DNA of 64,000 bases, from the NCBI GenBank assembly GCA_947488815.1, contig CANLCC010000009.1, positions 7,563 to 71,562 of the forward strand. The letters run 5' to 3'. The stretch is from CAIQIA01 sp945861105 (GTDB lineage: Bacteria; Cyanobacteriota; Cyanobacteriia; PCC-6307; Cyanobiaceae). Of this stretch, positions 18,163 to 26,729 are shown one piece after another. The position numbers and the translations under genes are program-made. Below the pieces are notes generated by a model that searched no databases, was not told the DNA's origin, and saw only the letters and a program-made list of their open reading frames with translations. Position 1 is the stretch's first letter, and every line of letters starts with the position of its first letter.

Positions 18163-18813
18163 GTGAGCTCCTTCTCTCCCTCCCGCCTCCCCCTGCTCCT
18201 GCGCTGGATGGGTGGAGTGCAGGTGCTCGTGCTGCTGCTGCAGCTGCTGTCGGTGCTTGTCGCCAACGCCTGGGGGGAAGAGGCCTTCCGCCAGCTGCTG
18301 GCCGACACCCTGATCAAGGGGGCACCCCTGGCGCTGCTGGGGCTGCTGCTGATGCTCATCGCCGACCGTCTCGATCAGCCCGGACCCGACCGCACCCCCC
18401 TGCGCTGGACGGTGATGGTTCTCTCGGGTCTGCTGGCCTTGGGCCTCCTGTTCGCCGTGCCCGTGACGGTGGCCGGCAACAGCATTCTCGAGGGCCAGGC
18501 CGATCAGGCGGTGACCCAGAAACGCACCGAACTCGACCGGGCGCGGCAGGAAAGCCGCAATCCGCAGCTGATCGAAGCCCTCACGGGTCAGCTGCGCCAG
18601 ACCGGCCAGGTGCCGCCCGAGGCCAGCGCCGCCCAGGTGCGGCAGCAGGTGCAGCGGTTCATCGACGGTCGCCTCAGCCAGCTGCAGCAGCAGCTGAACC
18701 AGGCCGAACGGGCCCGCAGCCTCACCCTGGGCCAGCGGCGCTTCAGCGGCACCGCCGTGGCCCTCGTGCTGGCCCTGGCGGCTGCGGCCCTGGCCGCGGC
18801 GGCGGTCCTCTGA
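18163..18813 (+). CDS. HpsJ-like membrane protein
   Basis: 216-217 aa from GTG 18163 (VSSFSPSRLPLLLRW); an upstream in-frame ATG at 18091 would overlap queG. Three to four transmembrane helices: residues about 15-38 (VLVLLLQLLSVLVANAW), 45-65, 80-100, and a C-terminal alanine/leucine helix. A roughly 80-residue glutamine/arginine-rich, probably coiled loop lies between (QAVTQKRTELDRARQ). The architecture resembles HpsJ-type proteins linked to exopolysaccharide or pilus secretion in cyanobacteria. The assignment rests on general resemblance and is moderate. Confidence 0.65.
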   Translation: MSSFSPSRLPLLLRWMGGVQVLVLLLQLLSVLVANAWGEEAFRQLLADTLIKGAPLALLGLLLMLIADRLDQPGPDRTPLRWTVMVLSGLLALGLLFAVPVTVAGNSILEGQADQAVTQKRTELDRARQESRNPQLIEALTGQLRQTGQVPPEASAAQVRQQVQRFIDGRLSQLQQQLNQAERARSLTLGQRRFSGTAVALVLALAAAALAAAAVL

Positions 18814-18863
18814 CCGCGCCCCCTCGCTAAGTTGCAGAACGACCGCGTCCCCCTGGATCTGCC

Positions 18864-19607
18864 TTGGTGCCGACCCGACCCAGCCCGGAGCCGCCGGTCA
18901 CCGTGCGCCTCCAGAAAGATCTCAAGAACGACCTGATCGCCGGGCTTCTGGTCGTCATCCCCCTGGCGACCACCATCTGGCTGATCACGGTGATCACCCG
19001 CTTCGTGGTGTCGTTTCTGACATCGGTCCCGAAGCAGTTCAACCCCTTCAACACGCTCAACCCGCTGCTGCAGGAGCTGATCAACCTGTCGGTGGGCCTG
19101 CTGGTGCCCCTGCTGGCGATCCTGCTCATCGGTCTGATGGCCCGCAACATCGTGGGCCGCTGGCTGCTCGATTTCGGTGAAGGCACCCTTGCCCGCATTC
19201 CCCTGGCGGGAACCATCTACAAGACCCTCAAGCAGATTCTCGAGACGGTGCTGCGCGACAACAGCACCCGGTTTCGGCGGGTGGTGCTGGTGGAGTATCC
19301 CCGCGAGGGCCTGTTCGCCCTGGGCTTCGTGACCGGGGTGCTGGGGGCGGCGATGCAGGGGGGATTCGGCCAGCCGATGCTGAGCGTCTTCATCCCCACC
19401 GCCCCCAACCCCACCACCGGCTGGTACTGCGTCGTGCCCGAAACGGCGGTGCGGGACCTCGACATGACCGTCGAGGATGCCTTCCGCACGATCATCTCGG
19501 CCGGCATCGTCAGCCCAGACGACCGGGAACCCCCGGCCAGTCGCAGTTTTGCCAGTCTGCTGGCCCAGCTGCGGCCGTCGTCTGCCACCGTGCCGCCCAA
19601 GGCCTGA
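18864..19607 (+). CDS. DUF502 family membrane protein
   Basis: 247 aa from TTG 18864, or 246 aa from GTG 18867. The N-terminal half has two hydrophobic helices (DLIAGLLVVIPLATTIWLITVI and LVPLLAILLIGLMARNIVG), followed by the conserved RIPLAGTIYKTLKQILETVL stretch and a soluble C-terminal domain with FIPTAPNPTTGWYCVVP, both typical of DUF502 proteins. Function is unestablished in bacteria. It is the first gene of a tight run with nusB (4 bp later) and ftsY (4 bp after that), so it is probably co-transcribed with them. Confidence 0.88.
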   Translation: MVPTRPSPEPPVTVRLQKDLKNDLIAGLLVVIPLATTIWLITVITRFVVSFLTSVPKQFNPFNTLNPLLQELINLSVGLLVPLLAILLIGLMARNIVGRWLLDFGEGTLARIPLAGTIYKTLKQILETVLRDNSTRFRRVVLVEYPREGLFALGFVTGVLGAAMQGGFGQPMLSVFIPTAPNPTTGWYCVVPETAVRDLDMTVEDAFRTIISAGIVSPDDREPPASRSFASLLAQLRPSSATVPPKA

Positions 19608-19611
19608 ACCC

Positions 19612-20232
19612 ATGTCTGACCGTTCCATCGCCAGGGAACTGGCCCTGCTGATCCTTGGGCAGCGCAGTGGTCGTGCCGAGCGGGCCCCCGGGGTCGACCA
19701 GCTGCTGGCCCAGGCCCTGGCCTCCCTGGCCAGCCATCTGCGCGATGCCCTCGACCGTTCGGCCGAGGATCTGCAGCAGGTTCAGCAGGCCCTGCTGGAG
19801 AGTGAACTGTCGGAGGGCGACCTGCCGCGGGTGCGGCAGCACCTCAGCCAGGGCCTCGAACGGTCGGAGCAGGTGCTCAACCGGCTGTCGGCAAGCCTCG
19901 ATCTGCCGCGGCTGCTGTCGCTGGCCGACCAGGCCAGCCTGCGCAGCTGGGCCCTTGAACGCAGCCAGGCGGTCATCGACGCCCAGCCCGACCTCGATCG
20001 CCGCATCGATGGGGTGATGGAGGGGTGGCGCCTCACCCGCCTGCCCCGCATCGACCAGGACATCCTGCGGCTGGCGGTGGTGGAGATCGAACGGTTCGGC
20101 ACTCCGTCGGCGGTGGCATGCAACGAAGCGGTGGAACTGGCCCATCGCTACAGCGATGAGGCGGGGCGGCGCATGATCAACGGGGTGCTGCGCCGCTACA
20201 CCGTCGCCCTCGACCATCCCCTGCAGTCCTGA
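19612..20232 (+). CDS. nusB: Transcription antitermination factor NusB
   Basis: RNA-binding factor that with NusE promotes antitermination in rRNA operons. 206 aa from ATG 19612, longer than E. coli NusB because of an N-terminal insertion rich in leucine and serine, as in other cyanobacteria. The conserved C-terminal part is WRLTRLPRIDQDILRLAVVE (near residue 140) followed by VACNEAVELAHRYSDEAGRRMINGVL. It lies between DUF502 and ftsY with gaps of a few bases. Confidence 0.93.
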   Translation: MSDRSIARELALLILGQRSGRAERAPGVDQLLAQALASLASHLRDALDRSAEDLQQVQQALLESELSEGDLPRVRQHLSQGLERSEQVLNRLSASLDLPRLLSLADQASLRSWALERSQAVIDAQPDLDRRIDGVMEGWRLTRLPRIDQDILRLAVVEIERFGTPSAVACNEAVELAHRYSDEAGRRMINGVLRRYTVALDHPLQS

Positions 20233-20236
20233 TCCG

Positions 20237-21598
20237 ATGGCCGAGTTCGACTGGTTCCAGCGCAGTGCCACCCCGCCGCCGGCGGAGGCCGATCCCCAGC
20301 AGGACGCCCTGGCCTGGGCCCGCGAGGCCTACGCCCGTCTGAAGGCCCAGCAGCAGACCGCCGCCCCCGAGGTTGCGCCCGAATTCGAACCCGAACCCGA
20401 ATCCTTCGTCCCACCCGAACCCGAACCCACTCCAGAACACGAACCGGAACCCCAACCCACTCCCGAACCGCAACCCTCGCTGCTGGAGCAGGCGATGGCC
20501 AAGCGGCAGGAGCGGCTGGCGGTGCTGCAGACCCCCGAGGCACCTGCCGTCGAGGACAGGCAGGGCGATGGGGATGACCCCAGCCTCGGGGCCCTCGACG
20601 ACGCCTTCCTCTGGTCCGCCGAGGTGCTTGCGGCCCAGGGCCGCAGCGTTGATGACGTCTCGCTCGAAGAGATCGACTGGCTCAGCCGCCTGCGGCGCGG
20701 CATGGAGAAGACCCGCCAGGGGTTCGTCACCGGCCTGCTCGAACGCCTGGGCACCGACCCTCTCAGCGGCGAGACCCTCGATGAGATCGAGTCGCTGCTG
20801 CTGCGGGCCGACGTGGGGGTGCAGGCCACCGATCGGCTGCTCGATCGCCTGCGGCGACGCATGAACGAGACGGTGCTCGAAGGGCCCGAGGCCCTCGACC
20901 TGCTGCGGTCCGAACTGCGGCAGCTGCTTGATGCACCGCTGGCCGACGGCCGCAGCCCCCTGCTGGCCCCCCGCCGCGGGGTGCTCAACATCTGGCTGCT
21001 GGTGGGGGTCAACGGTGTGGGCAAGACCACCACCCTGGGCAAGCTGGCCCATCTGGCCGTGCGCAGCGGCTACAGCTGCCTGATCGCCGCCGGCGACACC
21101 TTCCGGGCGGCGGCTGTGCAGCAGCTGCAGGTTTGGGCCGACCGCAGCGCCGTGCCGCTGATTGCCAATCCCTCCGCCAATGCCGATCCCGCCGCCGTGG
21201 TGTACGACGCCATCGGCGCCGCCCGTTCCCGCGGCAGTGAACTGCTGCTGGTCGACACCGCCGGCCGGCTGCAGACCAAGAACAACCTGATGGAAGAGCT
21301 GGCCAAGGTGCGGCGCATCGTCGACCGTCTGGCCCCCGAGGCCTGTGTCGAGTCGCTGCTGGTGCTGGATGCCAGCCAGGGGCAGAACGGCCTGCGCCAG
21401 GCCATGGCCTTTGCCCCGGCCGCCGGTCTCAGCGGTGTGGTGCTCACCAAGCTCGACGGCACCGCCCGCGGCGGTGTGGCCCTGGCGGTGGCGGCCGAGG
21501 CCGGTCTGCCGATCCGCTTCATCGGTGCCGGCGAGGGCCTGCGGGATCTGAGGCCGTTCAACAGCTTCGAGTTCGTCGAAGCGCTGCTGGCCCGCTGA
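20237..21598 (+). CDS. ftsY: Signal recognition particle receptor FtsY
   Basis: SRP receptor GTPase that delivers ribosomes to the membrane. 453 aa. The N-terminal 100 residues are a low-complexity acidic A domain with repeated PEPE units (residues about 50-80), the NG domain follows. Motifs: G1 GVNGVGKTTTLGKLA near 258, AAGDTFRAAAVQQL near 283, DTAGRLQTKNNLMEEL near 340, TKLDGTARGG near 405 and GEGLRDLRPF near 435. Four bp downstream of nusB. Confidence 0.96.
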   Translation: MAEFDWFQRSATPPPAEADPQQDALAWAREAYARLKAQQQTAAPEVAPEFEPEPESFVPPEPEPTPEHEPEPQPTPEPQPSLLEQAMAKRQERLAVLQTPEAPAVEDRQGDGDDPSLGALDDAFLWSAEVLAAQGRSVDDVSLEEIDWLSRLRRGMEKTRQGFVTGLLERLGTDPLSGETLDEIESLLLRADVGVQATDRLLDRLRRRMNETVLEGPEALDLLRSELRQLLDAPLADGRSPLLAPRRGVLNIWLLVGVNGVGKTTTLGKLAHLAVRSGYSCLIAAGDTFRAAAVQQLQVWADRSAVPLIANPSANADPAAVVYDAIGAARSRGSELLLVDTAGRLQTKNNLMEELAKVRRIVDRLAPEACVESLLVLDASQGQNGLRQAMAFAPAAGLSGVVLTKLDGTARGGVALAVAAEAGLPIRFIGAGEGLRDLRPFNSFEFVEALLAR

Positions 21599-21648
21599 CC
21601 AGCGCCGGGGCGGATCGTCGCTACGGTGGAACTCCACCCGGCACCCCC

Positions 21649-23022
21649 ATGGGCGCCCAGCCGCTCACCCCGGCCGCTTCCCTGCGGCAGCTGATCGACA
21701 GCCTCAACCGGGAACAGCGCCGCACCCAGGAACTGCTGGCCTCCCTGGGCTTTGCCCTGCGCAGTTTCACCAACCTCAGCCGTTTTCTCGAGCTGGTGCC
21801 GCTGCTCACCGCCCGCCTGGTGGATGCCGAGGGATCGCTGCTGCTGTCGTTTCGCAGTGACGGCAGCCTCTGGCGCGAGCAGCTGCACAGTTCACCCCCC
21901 GACCGCTGTGCGGCCCTGCTGCAGCAGCTGGCGGTGCTGAGCGACCAGGATCTCGACCGCCAGGCCGGGGATGAGGCCATGGCGACCCGGCTGGATCGGC
22001 TGGTGCGGCGCCACCTGGGGGATGTGCAGCTGTTCGGCACGTCGGTGGTGGCCAAGAACCGCCAGCGGGGGCGGCTGTATGTGTTCAGCGCCGACCCGCA
22101 GTTCTCGTGGAGCGATGTGCGTCGCCGCCATGTGCAGCTGGTGGCCGACCAGACCGCCGTCGCGATCGAGAACGAACTGCTGCTTGAAGAGATGCGCCGC
22201 CATCAGCGGCTGGATCAGCAGCTGAGCATCGGCGGTGAGATCCAGGCGCAGCTGCTGCCCAGCCGCTGCCCGGTGATCGAAGGGGTCGAGCTGGCTGCCC
22301 GCTGCCGGCCTGCCTTTCAGGTGGGTGGCGATTACTACGACTTCATCCCCACCCGTCCTGACGTGAGTGACCGGCGGCGGGAGACCGGCCGCTGGGCGCT
22401 GGTGATGGGGGATGTGATGGGCAAGGGCATCCCTGCGGGTCTGCTGATGACCCTGTTGCGGGGGATGCTGCGGGCGGAGGTGATCACCGGCCATTCGCCC
22501 GATCGCATCCTGCACGACCTCAACCAGCTGGCCCAGGAGGACCTGGCCCATTCGAACCGGTTCGTGACGCTTTTCTATTCCGATTACGACCCGGTGAGTC
22601 GCCGGCTGCGCTTCAGCAATGCCGCCCACAATCCGCCGCTGCTGTGGCGGCGCCAGCGCCACAGCGTCGAGCGCCTCGATGCCCCCGGCCTGCTGATCGG
22701 CCTGCAGCCCGACGCCGACTACGGCGCTGAGCAGGTGCAGCTCGAGCCCGGAGACGTGCTGCTCTATTACACCGATGGCGTCACCGAAGCTCTCGGTGCC
22801 AACGGCGACCGCTTTGACGAGCAGCGGCTGATGGAGACCCTCCAGAGCGTCTCCGGCACGGGCGCCACGGCCCAGGGGATTCTTGACCGCCTGTTCGAGC
22901 GGCTTGACCGTTTCATCGGTCCCGGGCGCCAACTGGAGGATGACGCCTCGATCGTGGTGCTGAAGGTGCGTGACGAGGTGGTGCTGCCCCCCCTGCCGGA
23001 GCCATCGCCGGCCGCTGCCTAG
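21649..23022 (+). CDS. GAF-PP2C (RsbU-type) serine phosphatase
   Basis: 457 aa. Residues about 20-185 form a GAF-like sensor region and 195-445 a SpoIIE/RsbU-type PP2C domain with metal-binding motifs FQVGGDYYDF, GDVMGKGIPAGLLM, YYTDGVTEALGA and DDASIVVL. Such enzymes usually dephosphorylate anti-sigma-factor antagonists in partner-switching control; no partner anti-sigma or antagonist gene is adjacent, so the target is unknown. It lies between ftsY and argH on the same strand. Confidence 0.88.
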   Translation: MGAQPLTPAASLRQLIDSLNREQRRTQELLASLGFALRSFTNLSRFLELVPLLTARLVDAEGSLLLSFRSDGSLWREQLHSSPPDRCAALLQQLAVLSDQDLDRQAGDEAMATRLDRLVRRHLGDVQLFGTSVVAKNRQRGRLYVFSADPQFSWSDVRRRHVQLVADQTAVAIENELLLEEMRRHQRLDQQLSIGGEIQAQLLPSRCPVIEGVELAARCRPAFQVGGDYYDFIPTRPDVSDRRRETGRWALVMGDVMGKGIPAGLLMTLLRGMLRAEVITGHSPDRILHDLNQLAQEDLAHSNRFVTLFYSDYDPVSRRLRFSNAAHNPPLLWRRQRHSVERLDAPGLLIGLQPDADYGAEQVQLEPGDVLLYYTDGVTEALGANGDRFDEQRLMETLQSVSGTGATAQGILDRLFERLDRFIGPGRQLEDDASIVVLKVRDEVVLPPLPEPSPAAA

Positions 23023-23045
23023 AGTCCGGCGGGGACTGGGCAGCC

Positions 23046-24452
23046 ATGGCGGGTACGGATGGGGTCACGGGCGGCACCGGGGCCGGCTGGAGCGATCGTT
23101 TCGAGCAGGGCCTGCACCCGTTCATCGAACGGTTCAACGCCTCGATCGGCTTCGACATCACCCTGCTGCAGGAGGACCTCGACGGGTCGGTGGCCCACGC
23201 CCGCATGCTGGGCCGCTGCGGGCTGATCAGTGCGGAGGAGAGCGCGGCGTTGATCGAGGGTCTTGAGACCATCCGCCGGGAAGCGGCGGCGGGCACGTTC
23301 TGCCCGGGCCTTGAGGATGAAGACGTGCACTTCGCCGTCGAACGACGGCTGATCGCCCTGCTGGGCCCCCTGGGCAAGAAGCTGCACACGGGCCGCAGCC
23401 GCAACGACCAGGTCGGCACCGACCTGCGCCTCTGGTTGCGCCGCCGCATCGATGGCCTCGATGGACGATTGCAGCGGTTCCAGCGGTCGCTGCTGCAGCA
23501 GGCCCTCGACCACGCCGACACCCTCATCCCCGGTTACACCCATCTGCAGCGGGCCCAGCCGCTGCTGCTGGCCCATCACCTGCTGGCCTATGTCGAGATG
23601 GTTCAGCGCGACCGCGAACGGCTGGCGGATGTGCGGCGGCGGGTGAATGTGTCGCCCCTGGGGGCGGCGGCCCTGGCCGGCACCCCCCTGCCGATCGACC
23701 GGCGCGCCACGGCCGCCGACCTGGGTTTCGAGGGCCTGTATGCCAACAGCCTCGATGCCGTGAGTGACCGCGATTTCACGGTCGAGTTCGCGGCCGCGGC
23801 GGCGCTGATCATGGCCCACCTCAGCCGGCTGGCGGAGGAGGTGATCTTCTGGGCCAGTGAGGAGTTCGGCTTTGTGCGGCTCAGCGACCGCTGTGCCACC
23901 GGCAGCAGCCTGATGCCGCAGAAGAAGAACCCCGATGTGCCCGAACTGGTGCGGGGCAAGACCGGCCGGGTGTTCGGCCATCTGCAGGGTCTGCTGACGA
24001 TGATCAAGGGCCTGCCCCTGGCCTACAACAAGGATTTTCAGGAAGACAAGGAGGCGCTGTTCGACTGCGTGCGCACCACGGAGGACTGCCTGGAGGCGAT
24101 GGCGATCGTGTTCGAGGAGGGCCTGGCCTTCCGCCCCGAGCGGCTGGCCCGGGCGGTGCAGAGCGACTACGCCAATGCCACCGATGTGGCCGACTACCTG
24201 GTGGGCCGGGGGGTGCCGTTCCGGGAGGCGTATCAGCTGGTGGGCGGCCTGGTGAAGGGCTGTCTGGAGGAGGGGGTGCTGCTGCGCGACCTGCCGCTGG
24301 AGCGTTGGCAGGCCCTGCATCCGGCCTTCGAGGCGGACATCCATGCCGCGATCGACCCCCGCCGGGTGGTTGAGATGCGCACCAGTGAGGGGGGCACGGG
24401 CCATGGGCGCGTCAGGGAGCAGCTCGACCGCTGGAGTGCCCTGTTGCTGTGA
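23046..24452 (+). CDS. argH: Argininosuccinate lyase
   Basis: Last step of arginine synthesis: cleaves argininosuccinate to arginine and fumarate. 468 aa. Conserved features are LHTGRSRNDQVGTDLRLW near residue 115, HLQRAQPLLLAHHLLAY near 165 and the fumarase-superfamily signature GSSLMPQKKNPD near 287. The ATG at 23046 gives a short variable leader before WSDRFEQGLHPFIERFNASI. argG is about 34 kb downstream in this window, so the two are not one operon. Confidence 0.97.
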   Translation: MAGTDGVTGGTGAGWSDRFEQGLHPFIERFNASIGFDITLLQEDLDGSVAHARMLGRCGLISAEESAALIEGLETIRREAAAGTFCPGLEDEDVHFAVERRLIALLGPLGKKLHTGRSRNDQVGTDLRLWLRRRIDGLDGRLQRFQRSLLQQALDHADTLIPGYTHLQRAQPLLLAHHLLAYVEMVQRDRERLADVRRRVNVSPLGAAALAGTPLPIDRRATAADLGFEGLYANSLDAVSDRDFTVEFAAAAALIMAHLSRLAEEVIFWASEEFGFVRLSDRCATGSSLMPQKKNPDVPELVRGKTGRVFGHLQGLLTMIKGLPLAYNKDFQEDKEALFDCVRTTEDCLEAMAIVFEEGLAFRPERLARAVQSDYANATDVADYLVGRGVPFREAYQLVGGLVKGCLEEGVLLRDLPLERWQALHPAFEADIHAAIDPRRVVEMRTSEGGTGHGRVREQLDRWSALLL

Positions 24453-24500
24453 CCACCGCGACATCTGACGCCGCGCAGCTGACGGCTTAGATTGGAGTCT

Positions 24501-24522
24501 GATCTCCCGATCGCAGGAGATC
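24501..24522 (+). promoter_or_regulatory. Stem-loop in the 5' leader of the RNA-binding protein gene
   Basis: GATCTCC (24501-24507) and GGAGATC (24516-24522) pair perfectly around an 8-nt loop, 43 bp before the GTG start at 24566. Genes for small glycine-rich RRM proteins are cold-induced in cyanobacteria and often have regulatory leaders. A role for this hairpin is inferred. Confidence 0.4.
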
Positions 24523-24565
24523 GTCCCGCGTCCCCATTCAACGGTCCAATCGGTCCCTACGGCCA

Positions 24566-25153
24566 GTGAGTATTTTTGTCGGCAACCTCCCCTTCCGAGC
24601 AGAGAAGGAGGACATCATCGAACTTTTTTCTCCCTACGGAGAAGTCAGCAACTGCTCTCTTCCGCTCGAGCGTGACACCGGTCGCAAGCGCGGCTTCGCC
24701 TTCGTCGAACTGGTGGATGATGCCAGCGAGACCGCAGCCATCGATGCCCTTCAGGGCGTCGAGCTGATGGGCCGCCCCCTGCGCATCAACAAGGCCGAAC
24801 CCCGGGGCGCCGGTGGCGGCGGCGGTGGTGGCGGCGGCTACGGCGGTGGCGGTGGCGGTGGCCAGCGTCGCGGCGGCTACGGCGGTGGCGGTGGCGGCGG
24901 TGGTTACGGCGGCGGTGGTGGTGGCGGTTACGGCGGTGGCGGTGGTGCCCCCCGTGGCGGCGACCGGGGCTCCGGTGCCCGGGGCTGGGAAGACCGCAGC
25001 TACGGCTCCCGCACCGAAGCGGCGCCTTACCCCGCCGATGCCCCCCGCGACAGCTTCGACGATGGCCGCAGCCGCCGTCGCCGGGGCGAGCGTTCGGGCA
25101 CCTCGTCGGCTCCGTCTGAAGACTGGGGCGACTACGGCGGCGCCGAGGGCTGA
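24566..25153 (+). CDS. Glycine-rich RRM RNA-binding protein (Rbp type)
   Basis: 195 aa from GTG 24566. Residues 1-80 are a single RNA recognition motif with RNP2 (IFVGNLPF) and RNP1 (KRGFAFVEL). Residues about 83-135 are a glycine-rich tail with GGYGGGG units, then a charged RG-rich end (SRRRRGERSG). This is the architecture of cyanobacterial cold-inducible Rbp proteins that bind and localise mRNAs. The gene stands alone, with a roughly 110-bp leader after argH that contains a stem-loop. Confidence 0.92.
   Translation: MSIFVGNLPFRAEKEDIIELFSPYGEVSNCSLPLERDTGRKRGFAFVELVDDASETAAIDALQGVELMGRPLRINKAEPRGAGGGGGGGGGYGGGGGGGQRRGGYGGGGGGGGYGGGGGGGYGGGGGAPRGGDRGSGARGWEDRSYGSRTEAAPYPADAPRDSFDDGRSRRRRGERSGTSSAPSEDWGDYGGAEG
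24811..24962 (+). repeat. GGY/GGC-codon simple repeat in the glycine-rich tail
   Basis: Short tandem units of GGCGGT/GGTGGC with interspersed TAC codons, inside the RNA-binding protein gene. Expected to vary in length between strains. Not a CRISPR. Confidence 0.8.
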
Positions 25154-25172
25154 TCGCCCCCTTCGGGAACCG

Positions 25173-26195
25173 TCAGGTCCCGTGGGCCTCGAGCTGACGG
25201 GCGGCCTGTTCGATCACCTCGGGCCCGGCCCCGGGGGCGACGGCTGCCTGGGTCAGCTTCTGGCGCCAGCGCCTGGCGCCGGGGACCCCTTCGACCAGGT
25301 GCACCAGGTGGCGGGCGATGGCCCACAGCCGGCCCCCACTGCTGCACCAGCGGTCGCTGTAGTCGACCAGCCCCCGCAGCACCGTCGAGGCCTTCACGGT
25401 GCCGGTGCCGGTGCACCCGAACAGTGCGGCATCCACGGCCGCCCAGCGCAGGGGATGGTGGTAGGCCGCCCGGCCCACCATCACCCCGTCAACCCCCGCA
25501 CCCTCCAGGGCCTGCTGGCACTCGGCCAGGGTTTCGAGGCCACCGTTCAGTTCGACCGTGAGCTGGGGTCGATCCCGCTTGAGGGCCAGCACCAGGTCAT
25601 GCCGCAAGGGCGGGATCGTGCGGTTCTCGCGTGGGTCGAGCCCCTGCAGCCAGGCCTTGCGGGCATGGACGGCGAAGCGGCCGGCGCCGGCGGCGGCGAC
25701 CGTGTCGACAAAGCTGAGCAGTTCGTCGTAACTGTCGCGGTCATCGATGCCGATGCGGTGTTTGACCGTGACCGGCAGGGGTGCCGCCGCCACCATGGCG
25801 GCCACGCAACGGGCCACCTGCGGTGGATCGGCCATGAGGCAGGCGCCGAAATTGCCCTGCTGCACCCGTGGGCTGGGACAGCCGACGTTGAGGTTGATCT
25901 CGTCGTAACCCCAGTCGTGGGCGAGCCGGGCCGCTTCGGCGAGCAGCAGCGGATCGTCGCCGCCCACCTGCAGGGCCAGGGGATGCTCGAGGGGATCGAA
26001 ATCAAGCAGCCGATCGCGACGGCCGTGGTGCAGCGCCTGGGCGACCACCATTTCGGTGTAGAGGAGCGACCGCCGGCTCACCTGCCGCATGATCATGCGG
26101 AAGTGGCGGTCGGTGCAGTCCATCATCGGCGCCACACTGAAGCGGTGCGGCGGCGGCCCGGGGGTGGCTGCGGTGCTGGTTTCGGTGCTGTTCAC
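25173..26195 (-). CDS. dusA: tRNA-dihydrouridine synthase A
   Basis: FMN enzyme that reduces uridines in the tRNA D-loop. 340 aa. Visible features are the FMN start FSVAPMMDCTDRHFR near residue 19, the catalytic cysteine in INLNVGCPSPRVQQGNFGA near 103, VKHRIGIDD near 145 and NGGL/GVMVGRAAYHHPL near 215-245. These features fit the DusA subgroup. Start ATG 26195. Divergent from msrB (ATG 26234) with a 38-bp gap. Confidence 0.94.
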   Translation of the reverse strand: MNSTETSTAATPGPPPHRFSVAPMMDCTDRHFRMIMRQVSRRSLLYTEMVVAQALHHGRRDRLLDFDPLEHPLALQVGGDDPLLLAEAARLAHDWGYDEINLNVGCPSPRVQQGNFGACLMADPPQVARCVAAMVAAAPLPVTVKHRIGIDDRDSYDELLSFVDTVAAAGAGRFAVHARKAWLQGLDPRENRTIPPLRHDLVLALKRDRPQLTVELNGGLETLAECQQALEGAGVDGVMVGRAAYHHPLRWAAVDAALFGCTGTGTVKASTVLRGLVDYSDRWCSSGGRLWAIARHLVHLVEGVPGARRWRQKLTQAAVAPGAGPEVIEQAARQLEAHGT

Positions 26196-26233
26196 TCCCC
26201 CATGCTGCCTGCCCCCCTTCTGCCCCTGCCGCC

Positions 26234-26725
26234 ATGACCGATCCCGCCCGTCGTTCGCTGCTGCGTTCGCTGCTGACCTTGCCCCTCACCCTGCTGGGTG
26301 GGGCCCGGGGGGCGGCGGCCGCGACGGCCGCTGATCCGGCCTGGCGCCTCAGCCCCGACGAATGGCGCCGTCGCCTCAGCCCTGCGGCCTACAGGGTGCT
26401 GCGGCAGGAGGGCACCGAACGGCCCTTTACCAGTGGGCTCAACAACGAAAAGCGGAAGGGCACCTACCTGTGCGCCGGTTGTCGGCTGCCGTTGTTCGCC
26501 AGCAGCAGCAAGTTCGACAGCGGCACGGGTTGGCCCAGCTTCTGGCAACCGCTGCCGGAGGCGGTGGCCACCCAGGTGGATTACAAGCTGATCCTGCCGC
26601 GCACCGAGTATCACTGCCGCCGCTGCGGCGGCCACCAGGGCCATGTGTTCGACGACGGGCCGGCACCCACGGGCAAGCGCTACTGCAACAACGGTGTGGC
26701 GCTGGCCTTTGAGGCGGCGGCCTGA
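26234..26725 (+). CDS. msrB: Peptide methionine-(R)-sulfoxide reductase with signal peptide
   Basis: Repairs oxidised methionine in proteins. 163 aa. The first 30 residues carry RR followed by a hydrophobic LLTLPLTLLGGARGAAAA stretch, suggesting export, possibly by the Tat route. The MsrB fold follows with two zinc CxxC pairs (CAGC, CRRC), the GTGWPSF and HQGHVFDDGP motifs, and the catalytic cysteine in RYCNN (family usually RYCIN). Export suggests a periplasmic or lumenal oxidative-repair role. Confidence 0.93.
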   Translation: MTDPARRSLLRSLLTLPLTLLGGARGAAAATAADPAWRLSPDEWRRRLSPAAYRVLRQEGTERPFTSGLNNEKRKGTYLCAGCRLPLFASSSKFDSGTGWPSFWQPLPEAVATQVDYKLILPRTEYHCRRCGGHQGHVFDDGPAPTGKRYCNNGVALAFEAAA

Positions 26726-26729
26726 AGCG

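Noticed and set aside
24811..24962. CRISPR-like short repeats
   Set aside because: Simple glycine-codon repeat inside a coding gene without spacers.
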